A stretch of DNA of 23,597 nt from an uncultured Actinomycetes bacterium. GTDB taxonomy: Bacteria > Actinomycetota > Actinomycetes > S36-B12. Positions 14,722 to 21,200 of the stretch are shown here, piece by piece. Each line of letters begins with the position of its first letter. Positions within the stretch are counted from its first letter, which is position 1. The stretch lies in assembly GCA_937876275.1 (NCBI GenBank), contig CALFIA010000172.1, forward strand, positions 1-23,597. Reading direction: 5' to 3'. Position numbers and translations under genes: made by a program. A model generated the notes under the pieces. It saw nothing but the letters and a program-made list of their open reading frames with translations. It ran no database searches and was not told the origin of the DNA.

Positions 14722-16710
14722 TCACTCCGCGAGCGGGGCTACCCCGCTGACTCGCGCGATAGTGAAGGTGCGGACCTGCTCGGTACGGTGATCAAAGGCG
14801 GTCATCGTGCCGCCACCGATGCGAATCGGATCGACGATTTGATCAGTGTTGGTGCCGTCGGTGTCGGCGTAGCTGATCCACATGGGTGAATTCTCGGCGA
14901 TCGCGGCCTTGAGCGCCGCCATAATCGCCGCGCTACTGCTGCGCGGAATTGCGCCGGCGCTTGCCGGCCCGGCCACCGTTGCTCCGCGGGGAGCGGACTG
15001 CGACCGATCACTTGCGCGCAAAGCCTTGAGAGCGGCAGTGATCAGCGTCTCGGGATTACGGCGACTGGTGACTGCCTTCGCTGATTTGGTGGTGGAGGTG
15101 CGTCGCTCATCGGACCGGCGCACGACGACGGTGCCATCGGGCGCCTCCGCAGCGGGGGCGAAGCCGCTATCGCGCAAGGTGGCGATGACCTCCGAGGCAG
15201 GCGCCTGGCTGACGAGCACCGTGCTGGCAATTCGATGAAGCGCAAGCGACTTCATCCGGCGATCACCGAGCAGGGTTGCGAGGGTGCCGGGTTCGTCGCA
15301 GCGGATGTACGACAAAGCCGTTCCGACCCGCACGGCGCCGTGACGGCGAGCAGTGTCGTCGATGAGATACACGAGTGCCTGCGGGAGCGTGGTGGCCGAT
15401 GCAGACGTGAGCAACTCCTGGATGCCCTCGGAATCCCAGCCGATATCGAGTGCGCGACGAATTGACTCGGGCGTGATGCGGTACGCCGTCGCGTGGCCGC
15501 GTGACTCGATGTCGGCGAGTACCCGCAACTGACGAGAGAGTGAGGCGGTGAGCGGGCCAGGTGCAATCATGGTCATGTCACCTTGCAACAGCACATGATC
15601 GATCTCGGCCGGTAACCACGAGGTAATGGCGGCAACTGCATCGCCAGCGCCCAGCAATGCTCGCCCAGCGGTAGTCAACGAACCTGCAGCGATGACTCCC
15701 AGCGCCGTGCCCTCAACGATGGTGGCATCGAGGGCTTGATCGCGAAGTGCACCCTGACGACGCGGATGGCGATCGTCGAGAACCGCACGCAGTGAAGTGA
15801 TGTCGATGGACTTGCCGACAGGCACCTCAGCCATCAGCTCGAGAACGCTTCGGCGCACGAGTACCACGGCGCGGCGATCAGCATCAGCAGTAAGGAGATT
15901 GGTGCGGTCGTCGGCACGAGACGACAGTCGCGGCATCGTGAGCCACGCTTGCGCGAGAGCCGACCACTGTTGCCCACTGCTCAGCACCAGCCAGCGGTCG
16001 TAGGCATCGGTAGGCACCCAGCACGGGTTCTCTTCCTGGTCGTCGGCGAGCAAGCCCGCGGCATGAGCGAGCTCGATCCACAGCGCCGACTGCGAGGCAT
16101 CGACACCGAGCATGCGCGTGATGGCGGCGAAGTCTCGGATACTCAATCCGCCTGAGCGCAGTACCTGCGGAGGTTCGGTGGCCCAGGCATCGAGGACCTC
16201 GCGTACATGCGCAACAGTCTCGAGTGCGTTCAGTCCGGATTGCTCATCAACGAACGATGCGTCCTGCTCCGAGATGATCACCGGTTGCGGACGCGGCCAG
16301 GTGACGGTGGCGTCGCCGACAAGATCGCGTACGGCGGAGATCGCGCGCACCGAATCGGTCGGACCCCAGATCAAGCCCAGAGTTCTGATCTCGTCGAGAG
16401 TCGCGGCGATCACCGACTTTTCTGCGATCCGCTCGGCTGCAGCCTTGGTGAGGGCAGCCGTCGTCACGGGGGCATCCGCGGTCAGGCGAGCCACCAGCCC
16501 AAGCACGTACAGGGAGGGTGCTCCGAGCTGGTCGAGGCACCGGGCAACCGAGGGGCCGGTCGTGGCTCGGGCGGCCAGGGAGGTGATGTCGGACGCCACC
16601 GGCTGGAGGAGGTCGGGGCGTCGGCGCAGTAGTTCGGCGAGTTCGGCATCCGAGCGCCCACGGAGATCATCGGCCAGGCTGCGGGGAGGGGCAGCCTTGG
16701 CGGGGGTCAC
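14722..16710 (-). CDS. Helicase-associated (XPB partner) protein with WYL-like C-terminus
   Basis: Encodes 662 residues like the actinobacterial Rv0862c-type proteins that neighbour XPB. The N-terminus (LADDLRGRSDAELAELLRRR, followed by DITSLAARA) is typical. The middle contains HVLLQGDMTMIAPGPL and the region DIESRGHATAYRITPESIRRAL, as in helicase C-terminal (XPB/Ssl2-type) domains. The last part, about 595-655, looks like a WYL domain: AIAENSPMWISYADTDG, IVDPIRI, FDHRTEQVRTFTIARVSGV. It probably assists the helicase or senses a nucleic-acid ligand; this is inference. Start GTG 16710 has no clear ribosome binding site but a TAGGGT element 7 nt upstream, suggesting a leaderless mRNA. It is separated from XPB here by about 2.6 kb. 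Confidence 0.85.
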   Translation of the reverse strand: MTPAKAAPPRSLADDLRGRSDAELAELLRRRPDLLQPVASDITSLAARATTGPSVARCLDQLGAPSLYVLGLVARLTADAPVTTAALTKAAAERIAEKSVIAATLDEIRTLGLIWGPTDSVRAISAVRDLVGDATVTWPRPQPVIISEQDASFVDEQSGLNALETVAHVREVLDAWATEPPQVLRSGGLSIRDFAAITRMLGVDASQSALWIELAHAAGLLADDQEENPCWVPTDAYDRWLVLSSGQQWSALAQAWLTMPRLSSRADDRTNLLTADADRRAVVLVRRSVLELMAEVPVGKSIDITSLRAVLDDRHPRRQGALRDQALDATIVEGTALGVIAAGSLTTAGRALLGAGDAVAAITSWLPAEIDHVLLQGDMTMIAPGPLTASLSRQLRVLADIESRGHATAYRITPESIRRALDIGWDSEGIQELLTSASATTLPQALVYLIDDTARRHGAVRVGTALSYIRCDEPGTLATLLGDRRMKSLALHRIASTVLVSQAPASEVIATLRDSGFAPAAEAPDGTVVVRRSDERRTSTTKSAKAVTSRRNPETLITAALKALRASDRSQSAPRGATVAGPASAGAIPRSSSAAIMAALKAAIAENSPMWISYADTDGTNTDQIVDPIRIGGGTMTAFDHRTEQVRTFTIARVSGVAPLAE

Positions 16711-16717
16711 CCGAACA

Positions 16718-16723
16718 ACCCTA
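16718..16723 (-). promoter_or_regulatory. -10 element for a leaderless helicase-associated transcript
   Basis: On the minus strand TAGGGT (TANNNT) ends 7 nt before the GTG start at 16710. No Shine-Dalgarno sequence is present between. Confidence 0.45.
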
Positions 16724-16739
16724 TGCGTCAGCGCCCAAG

Positions 16740-16745
16740 TACCCT
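16740..16745 (+). promoter_or_regulatory. -10 element for a leaderless cold-shock transcript
   Basis: TACCCT (TANNNT) ends 7 nt before ATG 16753 with no purine-rich ribosome site between. It is divergent from the minus-strand element at 16718-16723, so two leaderless promoters share 42 bp. Confidence 0.45.
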
Positions 16746-16752
16746 TCTACGC

Positions 16753-17136
16753 ATGCCTACGGGAACTGTGAAGTGGTACGACGCCGACAAGGGGTTCGGT
16801 TTCGTGACGTCCGATGAGGGCGAGGACGTCTTCGTCCACGTCTCGACCCTGCCTGCAGGCGTGCCCGCGCTCAAGCCCGGCACCAAGATCGAATTCGGCG
16901 TTGTCGATGGCCGCCGCGGCAAGCAGGCGCTCTCGGTGACCGTTCTCAGTGCGCCCGCTTCGGTAGTCAAGGGCTCGCGCAAGGCGGCTGGCGATCTCGC
17001 AGGTCAGATCGAGGATCTCATCAAGGTGCTCGATTCGGTCTCCGGAGATCTGCAGCGCGGCAAGTACCCCGCCGATGCGAAGTCGCAGAAGATCGCTGCG
17101 GTGCTCCGCGCGGTCGCGAACGACCTCGACGTCTAA
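16753..17136 (+). CDS. Cold-shock domain protein with C-terminal helical extension
   Basis: Encodes 127 residues. Residues 1-67 are a canonical cold-shock OB fold: GTVKWYDADKGFGFVTSDEG with RNP1 KGFGFV, and DVFVHVSTL with RNP2. It should bind single-stranded nucleic acid as an RNA chaperone. The remaining 60 residues (GSRKAAGDLAGQIEDLIKVLDSVSG...) look helical and are not part of classic 70-residue Csp proteins; similarly extended versions are common in actinomycetes (CspB-type, about 135 residues in M. tuberculosis, as I recall). ATG 16753 is preferred over an in-frame upstream ATG at 16723 because it begins the domain exactly. It is probably translated from a leaderless mRNA. Confidence 0.95.
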   Translation: MPTGTVKWYDADKGFGFVTSDEGEDVFVHVSTLPAGVPALKPGTKIEFGVVDGRRGKQALSVTVLSAPASVVKGSRKAAGDLAGQIEDLIKVLDSVSGDLQRGKYPADAKSQKIAAVLRAVANDLDV

Positions 17137-17152
17137 TTCATTCGTTTCGCGC

Positions 17153-17782
17153 TTACGCGTTGACGAACTCGATAATCGTCCACACGCAGAGAATCGCCAG
17201 GATCACTCCCGACACGAGTCGAATGCGCCATAGCGGCACCTTCTGCTGAAGCCAGCGGCCGATGATGACCGCGATTGCGGCGACCACCATCAGGGCGCCC
17301 CAGGATCCCAGGAAGACTGACAGTGGTGATCCGGTGCGGGCGGCCAGGCCCGCCGTGAATAGCTGAGAGAGATCGCCCCACTCGGCGGCGAAGATCACGA
17401 TGAAGCTGGTGATGAATGCACGTCGCGGAGAGTGGGCTTCGTGATCCTTCACCTTCGCCAGGACATCGTCCTCTTCTTCACGCTCGGCAGCGAGCTCGGA
17501 ACTGCGTGAGGAGAGGCCACCCTTGATGAGAAGTACAGCGCCGACACCGAAGAGCAGTGCGGTAATTGCCATGACCGGCCGCTGGGGGAGAAGAGCGAGT
17601 ACGCCGCCGACGGTCACCGCGATGACCATCTGCACGCCGAAGGCTGCTGAGACCCCGAGCCAGACCGGCAGATGCTTGTAGCGCGTCGCGAGTACGAGCG
17701 TCGCTATGAGTGTCTTGTCGGGGAGCTCGGCGGGGAAGATAAGGATGAACGTGCCGAGGATGATCGCGATGTCCAGGCTCAT
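17153..17782 (-). CDS. GDT1/TMEM165 (UPF0016) family cation transporter
   Basis: Encodes 209 residues with two homologous three-helix halves joined by an acidic cytoplasmic loop (AAEREEEDDVLAKVKDHEAH). The family motif E-x-G-D-[KR]-[TS] appears in the second half as EWGDLSQ (Glu134-Asp137) and in the first half as a variant, ELPDKT (Glu19-Asp22), with Pro in place of Gly. Bacterial relatives export Mn2+ and eukaryotic ones move Ca2+/Mn2+ against H+, so Mn2+ export across the cytoplasmic membrane is the likely role. No manganese riboswitch is visible upstream. TAGTCT lies 10 nt before the ATG on the minus strand and no strong ribosome site is seen, so the leader may be very short. It is convergent with the cold-shock gene. 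Confidence 0.92.
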   Translation of the reverse strand: MSLDIAIILGTFILIFPAELPDKTLIATLVLATRYKHLPVWLGVSAAFGVQMVIAVTVGGVLALLPQRPVMAITALLFGVGAVLLIKGGLSSRSSELAAEREEEDDVLAKVKDHEAHSPRRAFITSFIVIFAAEWGDLSQLFTAGLAARTGSPLSVFLGSWGALMVVAAIAVIIGRWLQQKVPLWRIRLVSGVILAILCVWTIIEFVNA

Positions 17783-17841
17783 AACGCGCTCGAGACTACC
17801 CAGTAGAGCAGGGGAAACCCGTGCTGGGAGAGAATGGGCGC

Positions 17842-18768
17842 GTGGATACCGCCCCCTTCGTGACCGACGGCCTGCTGACGGCTGCCGTCGACCTGGCTCG
17901 TGACGCTGCCAATGTCGAGGCGGGCGGCGATTGGGTGGGCGACCATCTCGAGGTCGCCATGGAAGACGAACGCCTCGCCACCCACCTCTTTGCGTGCACT
18001 AACCCGGCCTATCGCGGTTGGCGCTGGGCGGTCACGGTCACTCGGGCCGACGGCTTCGATGACGTCACGATTACTGACGCGGTTCTTCTTCCTGGCCCCG
18101 ATTCGCTCGTCGCCCCGGCGTGGGTGCCGTGGGCAGAGCGCGTGCGCCCCGGCGATCTCGGCCCGGGCGACGTGCTGCCGACTGCAGCCAATGATCTGCG
18201 CCTCGTTCCCGGTTTCACCGATGAGGATTCCCTCGAAGGACTCTCGTCACTCGCCCCGCTGTCACCGGGCATGTGGGAGCTCGGTCTGGGCCGTGCCCGT
18301 GTGCTGTCGGTTCTCGGACGCGACGAAGCCACAGAGCGCTGGGATGAAGGTGACTTCGGCGCTGAATCACCGATGGCAAAGGCTGCCGGCCAGCCGTGCG
18401 GTACCTGCGGATTCCTGATGATTCTCGGCGGCACGCTTGGCCAGGCATTCGGTGTCTGTGCGAATGCGTTCGCTCCGGCCGACGGTCGAGTCGTCGCACT
18501 CAACTATGGCTGCGGCGCCCATTCCGAGGTCGAAGGCGGTGAGAGCGAGAACATCGCTGTCGTAGTCACCGATGAGGAAGCCTGGGACAACGTCGACCTC
18601 AGTGATGTCGAGGATCTTCCCGAGCCTGTCGTGATCGATGAGATCACGGTGGAACCTGAGAGCGTCGATGGCGTCGATGGCGAAGCAGCGTCGAACGATG
18701 TGGTGGACGAAATCGTGGTCGAAGAGATCGAGAAGGTTGCCGAACCTGAAGCGACCGACGAGGCCTAG
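17842..18768 (+). CDS. DUF3027 family protein
   Basis: Encodes 308 residues matching the actinobacterial DUF3027 family: LLTAAVDLARDAANVEAGGDWVGDHLE, NPAYRGWRWAVTVTRA, VLLPGPDSLVAPAWVPWAERVRPGDLGPGD, and GLGRARVLSVLGRDEATERW. Four cysteines (Cys186 and Cys189 in CGTC, Cys206, Cys224 in YGCGAHSE) could bind zinc. The last 75 residues are strongly acidic (EDLPEPVVIDEITVEPE...) and probably disordered. GTG 17842 is chosen over GTG 17821 because GGGAGAG (17826-17832) is well spaced only for the later one. No function is established for the family that I know of. Its place near cold-shock and DUF2530 genes fits the order I recall from other actinomycetes. Confidence 0.9.
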   Translation: MDTAPFVTDGLLTAAVDLARDAANVEAGGDWVGDHLEVAMEDERLATHLFACTNPAYRGWRWAVTVTRADGFDDVTITDAVLLPGPDSLVAPAWVPWAERVRPGDLGPGDVLPTAANDLRLVPGFTDEDSLEGLSSLAPLSPGMWELGLGRARVLSVLGRDEATERWDEGDFGAESPMAKAAGQPCGTCGFLMILGGTLGQAFGVCANAFAPADGRVVALNYGCGAHSEVEGGESENIAVVVTDEEAWDNVDLSDVEDLPEPVVIDEITVEPESVDGVDGEAASNDVVDEIVVEEIEKVAEPEATDEA

Positions 18769-18777
18769 TACCCGGAA

Positions 18778-19017
18778 CTAGCGGGCCACGCCGCCTTCAC
18801 GGCGGCGGCGATACAGCACGTAGGCGATTCCACCCAGACCGCTGATCACTCCAGCGGCACACGCACCGAACCACCAGGTGGTGCCGGCTGCGGCGAGTGA
18901 ATCTCGAAGCAGCACCAGCACGAATCCGGCAATCACCCACGCCACTGTGCCGATGACGATGGGCGTGAGCGCGTCGCCATTCGACAGTGATGAAGTAATT
19001 GATCCTCGCCGGGCCAT
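18778..19017 (-). CDS. DUF2530 family small membrane protein
   Basis: Encodes 79 residues with two transmembrane helices (about 18-37 and 45-67) and a basic tail RRRREGG. It resembles actinobacterial DUF2530 proteins (Rv0879c-type), which have the same size and the pattern TPIVIGTVAWVIAGFVLVLLRD...WWFGACAAGVISGLGG. Function unknown. No ribosome binding site precedes the ATG, but TACCGT lies 6 nt upstream. It ends 9 bp from the convergent DUF3027 gene. Confidence 0.88.
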   Translation of the reverse strand: MARRGSITSSLSNGDALTPIVIGTVAWVIAGFVLVLLRDSLAAAGTTWWFGACAAGVISGLGGIAYVLYRRRREGGVAR

Positions 19018-19023
19018 GTGCCT

Positions 19024-19029
19024 ACGGTA
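19024..19029 (-). promoter_or_regulatory. -10 element for a leaderless DUF2530 transcript
   Basis: On the minus strand TACCGT (TANNNT) ends 6 nt before the ATG at 19017, with no Shine-Dalgarno sequence between. Confidence 0.5.
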
Positions 19030-19063
19030 TCGAGGTGGCGCTCACGGATCACGCATGATCCCT

Positions 19064-19069
19064 TAGGCT
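19064..19069 (+). promoter_or_regulatory. -10 element for the leaderless 28-aa gene
   Basis: TAGGCT (TANNNT) ends 6 nt before ATG 19076, with no ribosome binding site between. It drives the opposite direction from the DUF2530 promoter 35 bp away. Confidence 0.5.
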
Positions 19070-19075
19070 GCCGAT

Positions 19076-19162
19076 ATGAGCCCGCGCGCACGTCGATTTG
19101 TCACCCTCGCAGTGCTCGTTGCCGTCGTGGCGGCAGTCGCGATCTCCGCGCTGGTCCACTGA
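19076..19162 (+). CDS. 28-residue single-pass membrane peptide (leaderless small gene)
   Basis: ATG 19076 opens 28 codons ending at TGA 19160-19162. The product begins MSPRARRFVTLAVL, has a basic N-terminus (three Arg in the first seven residues) and one hydrophobic stretch (about 8-27), so it should be a single-pass membrane peptide with its basic end inside. A TANNNT element 6 nt before the ATG and the absence of a ribosome site indicate a leaderless message. The stop codon overlaps the first codon of the secreted protein gene (CTGA, 19159-19162), so it may also serve as a leader that carries ribosomes to that gene. Similar tiny hydrophobic proteins occur in actinomycetes, but I cannot name a family. 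Confidence 0.65.
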   Translation: MSPRARRFVTLAVLVAVVAAVAISALVH

Positions 19163-20007
19163 AGCGCTTCCTTGCCCTCATCGCGCTCCTGATCGGGAGC
19201 GCTATCGCAGTTTTGTCGGCCGCACCTTCGGCGGTCGCATCCGATGCAGACGTTGTCTGCCGATTCTCCGACAAGCGCTTCACTGAGATCAGTGGTCTTG
19301 CGACGTCTATTCGCCACCCCGGAGTTCTCTACCTGCACAACGACTCAGGCGATGGGCCGTACATCTACGCCGTTGATGCTACGACCTGCAAGACCCTGGC
19401 GACGCTCACTATCCGTGGAGCCAGCATTCGCGATGCGGAGGCGATCGCCACCGGTCGCGATGAGCAAGGCAACCCGGTGATCTGGTTCGCCGATATCGGC
19501 GACAACCTCGATTCCTGGCCCTTCGTCGCGATCTACGAGATGCGTGAGCCGAAACGCGTCGAGAACGCGACTGTCGAGGCAACGTCCTATCGATTCACCT
19601 ATGGCGATATCCCGCACAATGCGGAGGCTCTGCTCGCGAATCCTGCCAAGCCGCAGCTGTGGGTCGTGACTAAGCAATTGGCGCACGGTTCGCTTTATCG
19701 ACTGCCTGTGCCGCTTCGAACTGGCGTCGTCAACATCGCACGCAAGATTCGACGGGAGGGGGGCTTAGTGACTGATGGAGCTGTCTCACCCGATGGCTTG
19801 CGCTACGTGCTCCGCGATTACGACGATGCGTATGTGTACGCCGGCCTGCCGCCGGGCCGAAAGGTCGCCACGATTCCGCTGCCCTTCCAGCTGCAGGGTG
19901 AGGCAATTACGTGGGCTCCTGACGGTCGCTCATTGCTGATCGCCAGCGAGCGTGACAAGCGACTGCTGCGCGTAACGCTCCCGATGAGCGCAATGTCAGT
20001 GCGCTAG
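19159..20007 (+). CDS. Secreted beta-propeller-like protein (NDSG/DIGDN type), probable CTG start
   Basis: Encodes 282 residues if read from CTG 19159. That codon begins an ideal Sec signal peptide (KRFLALIALLIGSAIAVLSA, cleavage near AVA-SD) and overlaps the upstream TGA as CTGA. The only ATG/GTG start upstream in frame (GTG 19018) would add 47 hydrophilic residues and cross the whole small gene. The mature protein shows FTEISGLATS, LYLHNDSGDGPYIYAVD, DAEAIATG, WFADIGDNLDSWPFVAIYEM and LQGEAITWAPDGRSLLIASE, which recall a family of secreted propeller-like proteins with NDSG, D[WA]EA and DIGDN signatures. Enzymatic function is unknown. No ribosome binding site is seen, so translation probably depends on coupling. 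Its TAG shares CTAG with the convergent MFS gene's stop. Confidence 0.8.
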   Translation: MKRFLALIALLIGSAIAVLSAAPSAVASDADVVCRFSDKRFTEISGLATSIRHPGVLYLHNDSGDGPYIYAVDATTCKTLATLTIRGASIRDAEAIATGRDEQGNPVIWFADIGDNLDSWPFVAIYEMREPKRVENATVEATSYRFTYGDIPHNAEALLANPAKPQLWVVTKQLAHGSLYRLPVPLRTGVVNIARKIRREGGLVTDGAVSPDGLRYVLRDYDDAYVYAGLPPGRKVATIPLPFQLQGEAITWAPDGRSLLIASERDKRLLRVTLPMSAMSVR

Positions 20008-21200
20008 GAGTGAGTCAGGATCTCGGTCGTGACTGGCTTGGCGAAGACCAGGATCGTCTGCGTGACCAGCAGTATCGGCACCACGATGAAGGCCGTGTGA
20101 ATGGAGACGCTTGAGGCGAGCGCACCGAGAACGAACGGTGCGACCGCGATTGCGCCCGTGGCGAAGGCGAGTGTCGTGCCTGCGGCACGATCGGTCAGGC
20201 CCGGTGCAGTGCGCAGGATGCGCGCCATGCTGAGCGGCCAGATGAGCGAGAAACTCACGCCGGTGAGGAACATGAAGGTGAGCACGACCGCGGGCGCGCT
20301 GGTGAGCCACGTGAAAAGGAAGGCCACGATCGAGGCGATCAGCGAGAAGCGCAGGAGCGCCTCAGCGTGCACCTTCTGGGCGAGCTTGGAGCCGAAGGCG
20401 CGACCGACAAAGATGCCACCGGTCAATGACGCGAGACCAGCGGCAGCTGCGCCTGGGCTCATTCCTGCCTGAGCTCGAAGCAGATCGACACCCCACAGGC
20501 TCATGCAGAACTCGGTGCCCATGTAGCAGGTGCCGGCCATGATCGCCCAGTAGGTGAGACCCGGCAGCTTGCCGTGAGTCTTGCGAGTAGCAGCTCCGCC
20601 GGCAACTCCGTACTCGCTGGTGCGACGACCACGGACGATCTCGATCACGAAGAATGCGATGACAGCGACCGCGACTCCGCCGCGCCAGCCGAAGATCGTG
20701 GTCGTGGCGAACCCAACTGCGAGTGGTGCCAGCAGACCCATGAGTGCTGCAATGGCCGTGCTCTCTGTCAGCGCGGCAGGGGTGGCCTTGCCCTGGTGCA
20801 CGCCGATGAAGGAGTTCACTCCGACCACGAGCAGGTTGCCGAAGAAGCATGCGGCGAAGGCGAGGAGCAAGGTGCCGCCGACCTTCTGGCCGGGAAGGAT
20901 GTAGATCAGGATCGACACTGCGGCGCCCAGCGAGGCAACGCGCATGAGATTGCCGCGCCCGATGCGGTTCGAAAAAGTAGGAGCGATTGCTGCGCCGATC
21001 ACTCCACCGATAGCGAGTGCTGTTCCGTGCAAGCCACCGATAGTTGTGCTGGTGCCCTCATCGTCGCGTAAGAGTGCGAGCGATGCGCCGAAGGCGTAGA
21101 CGAACCATGACCACGTCGACATCGACGCGTAGGACATGAGGGTCGGTCGGTCATGGACCGGCCGAGTGTCGTCAGTTACCGGCGCATCGCCCGAGCTCAT
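20004..21200 (-). CDS. MFS family transporter
   Basis: Encodes 398 residues with about twelve hydrophobic segments, the size and pattern of a major facilitator superfamily permease. Between the first and second segments of the N-terminal half is the loop FSNRIGRGNLMRVASLGA, equivalent to the MFS motif A region, and the central cytoplasmic loop (RGRRTSEYGVAGGAATRKTHGKLPG) splits the halves. Substrate cannot be told. The ATG overlaps the serC stop (ATGA, 21197-21200), so the gene is translationally coupled in the citrate synthase-serC-MFS operon. An MFS membrane gene also lies near serC in the M. tuberculosis region as I recall (Rv0876c), though not adjacent. Confidence 0.88.
   Translation of the reverse strand: MSSGDAPVTDDTRPVHDRPTLMSYASMSTWSWFVYAFGASLALLRDDEGTSTTIGGLHGTALAIGGVIGAAIAPTFSNRIGRGNLMRVASLGAAVSILIYILPGQKVGGTLLLAFAACFFGNLLVVGVNSFIGVHQGKATPAALTESTAIAALMGLLAPLAVGFATTTIFGWRGGVAVAVIAFFVIEIVRGRRTSEYGVAGGAATRKTHGKLPGLTYWAIMAGTCYMGTEFCMSLWGVDLLRAQAGMSPGAAAAGLASLTGGIFVGRAFGSKLAQKVHAEALLRFSLIASIVAFLFTWLTSAPAVVLTFMFLTGVSFSLIWPLSMARILRTAPGLTDRAAGTTLAFATGAIAVAPFVLGALASSVSIHTAFIVVPILLVTQTILVFAKPVTTEILTHS

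Noticed and set aside
18790..18806. GCCGCC-TTCAC-GGCGGC hairpin after the DUF3027 gene as a terminator
   Set aside because: Only a 6-bp stem with no T-tract, and it lies inside the codons for the basic tail of the DUF2530 protein, so it can be explained by coding constraints.
19018..19158. GTG 19018 as the start of the secreted propeller-like protein
   Set aside because: It would put 47 hydrophilic, Arg-rich residues before the signal peptide and overlap the DUF2530 promoter and the whole 28-codon gene.
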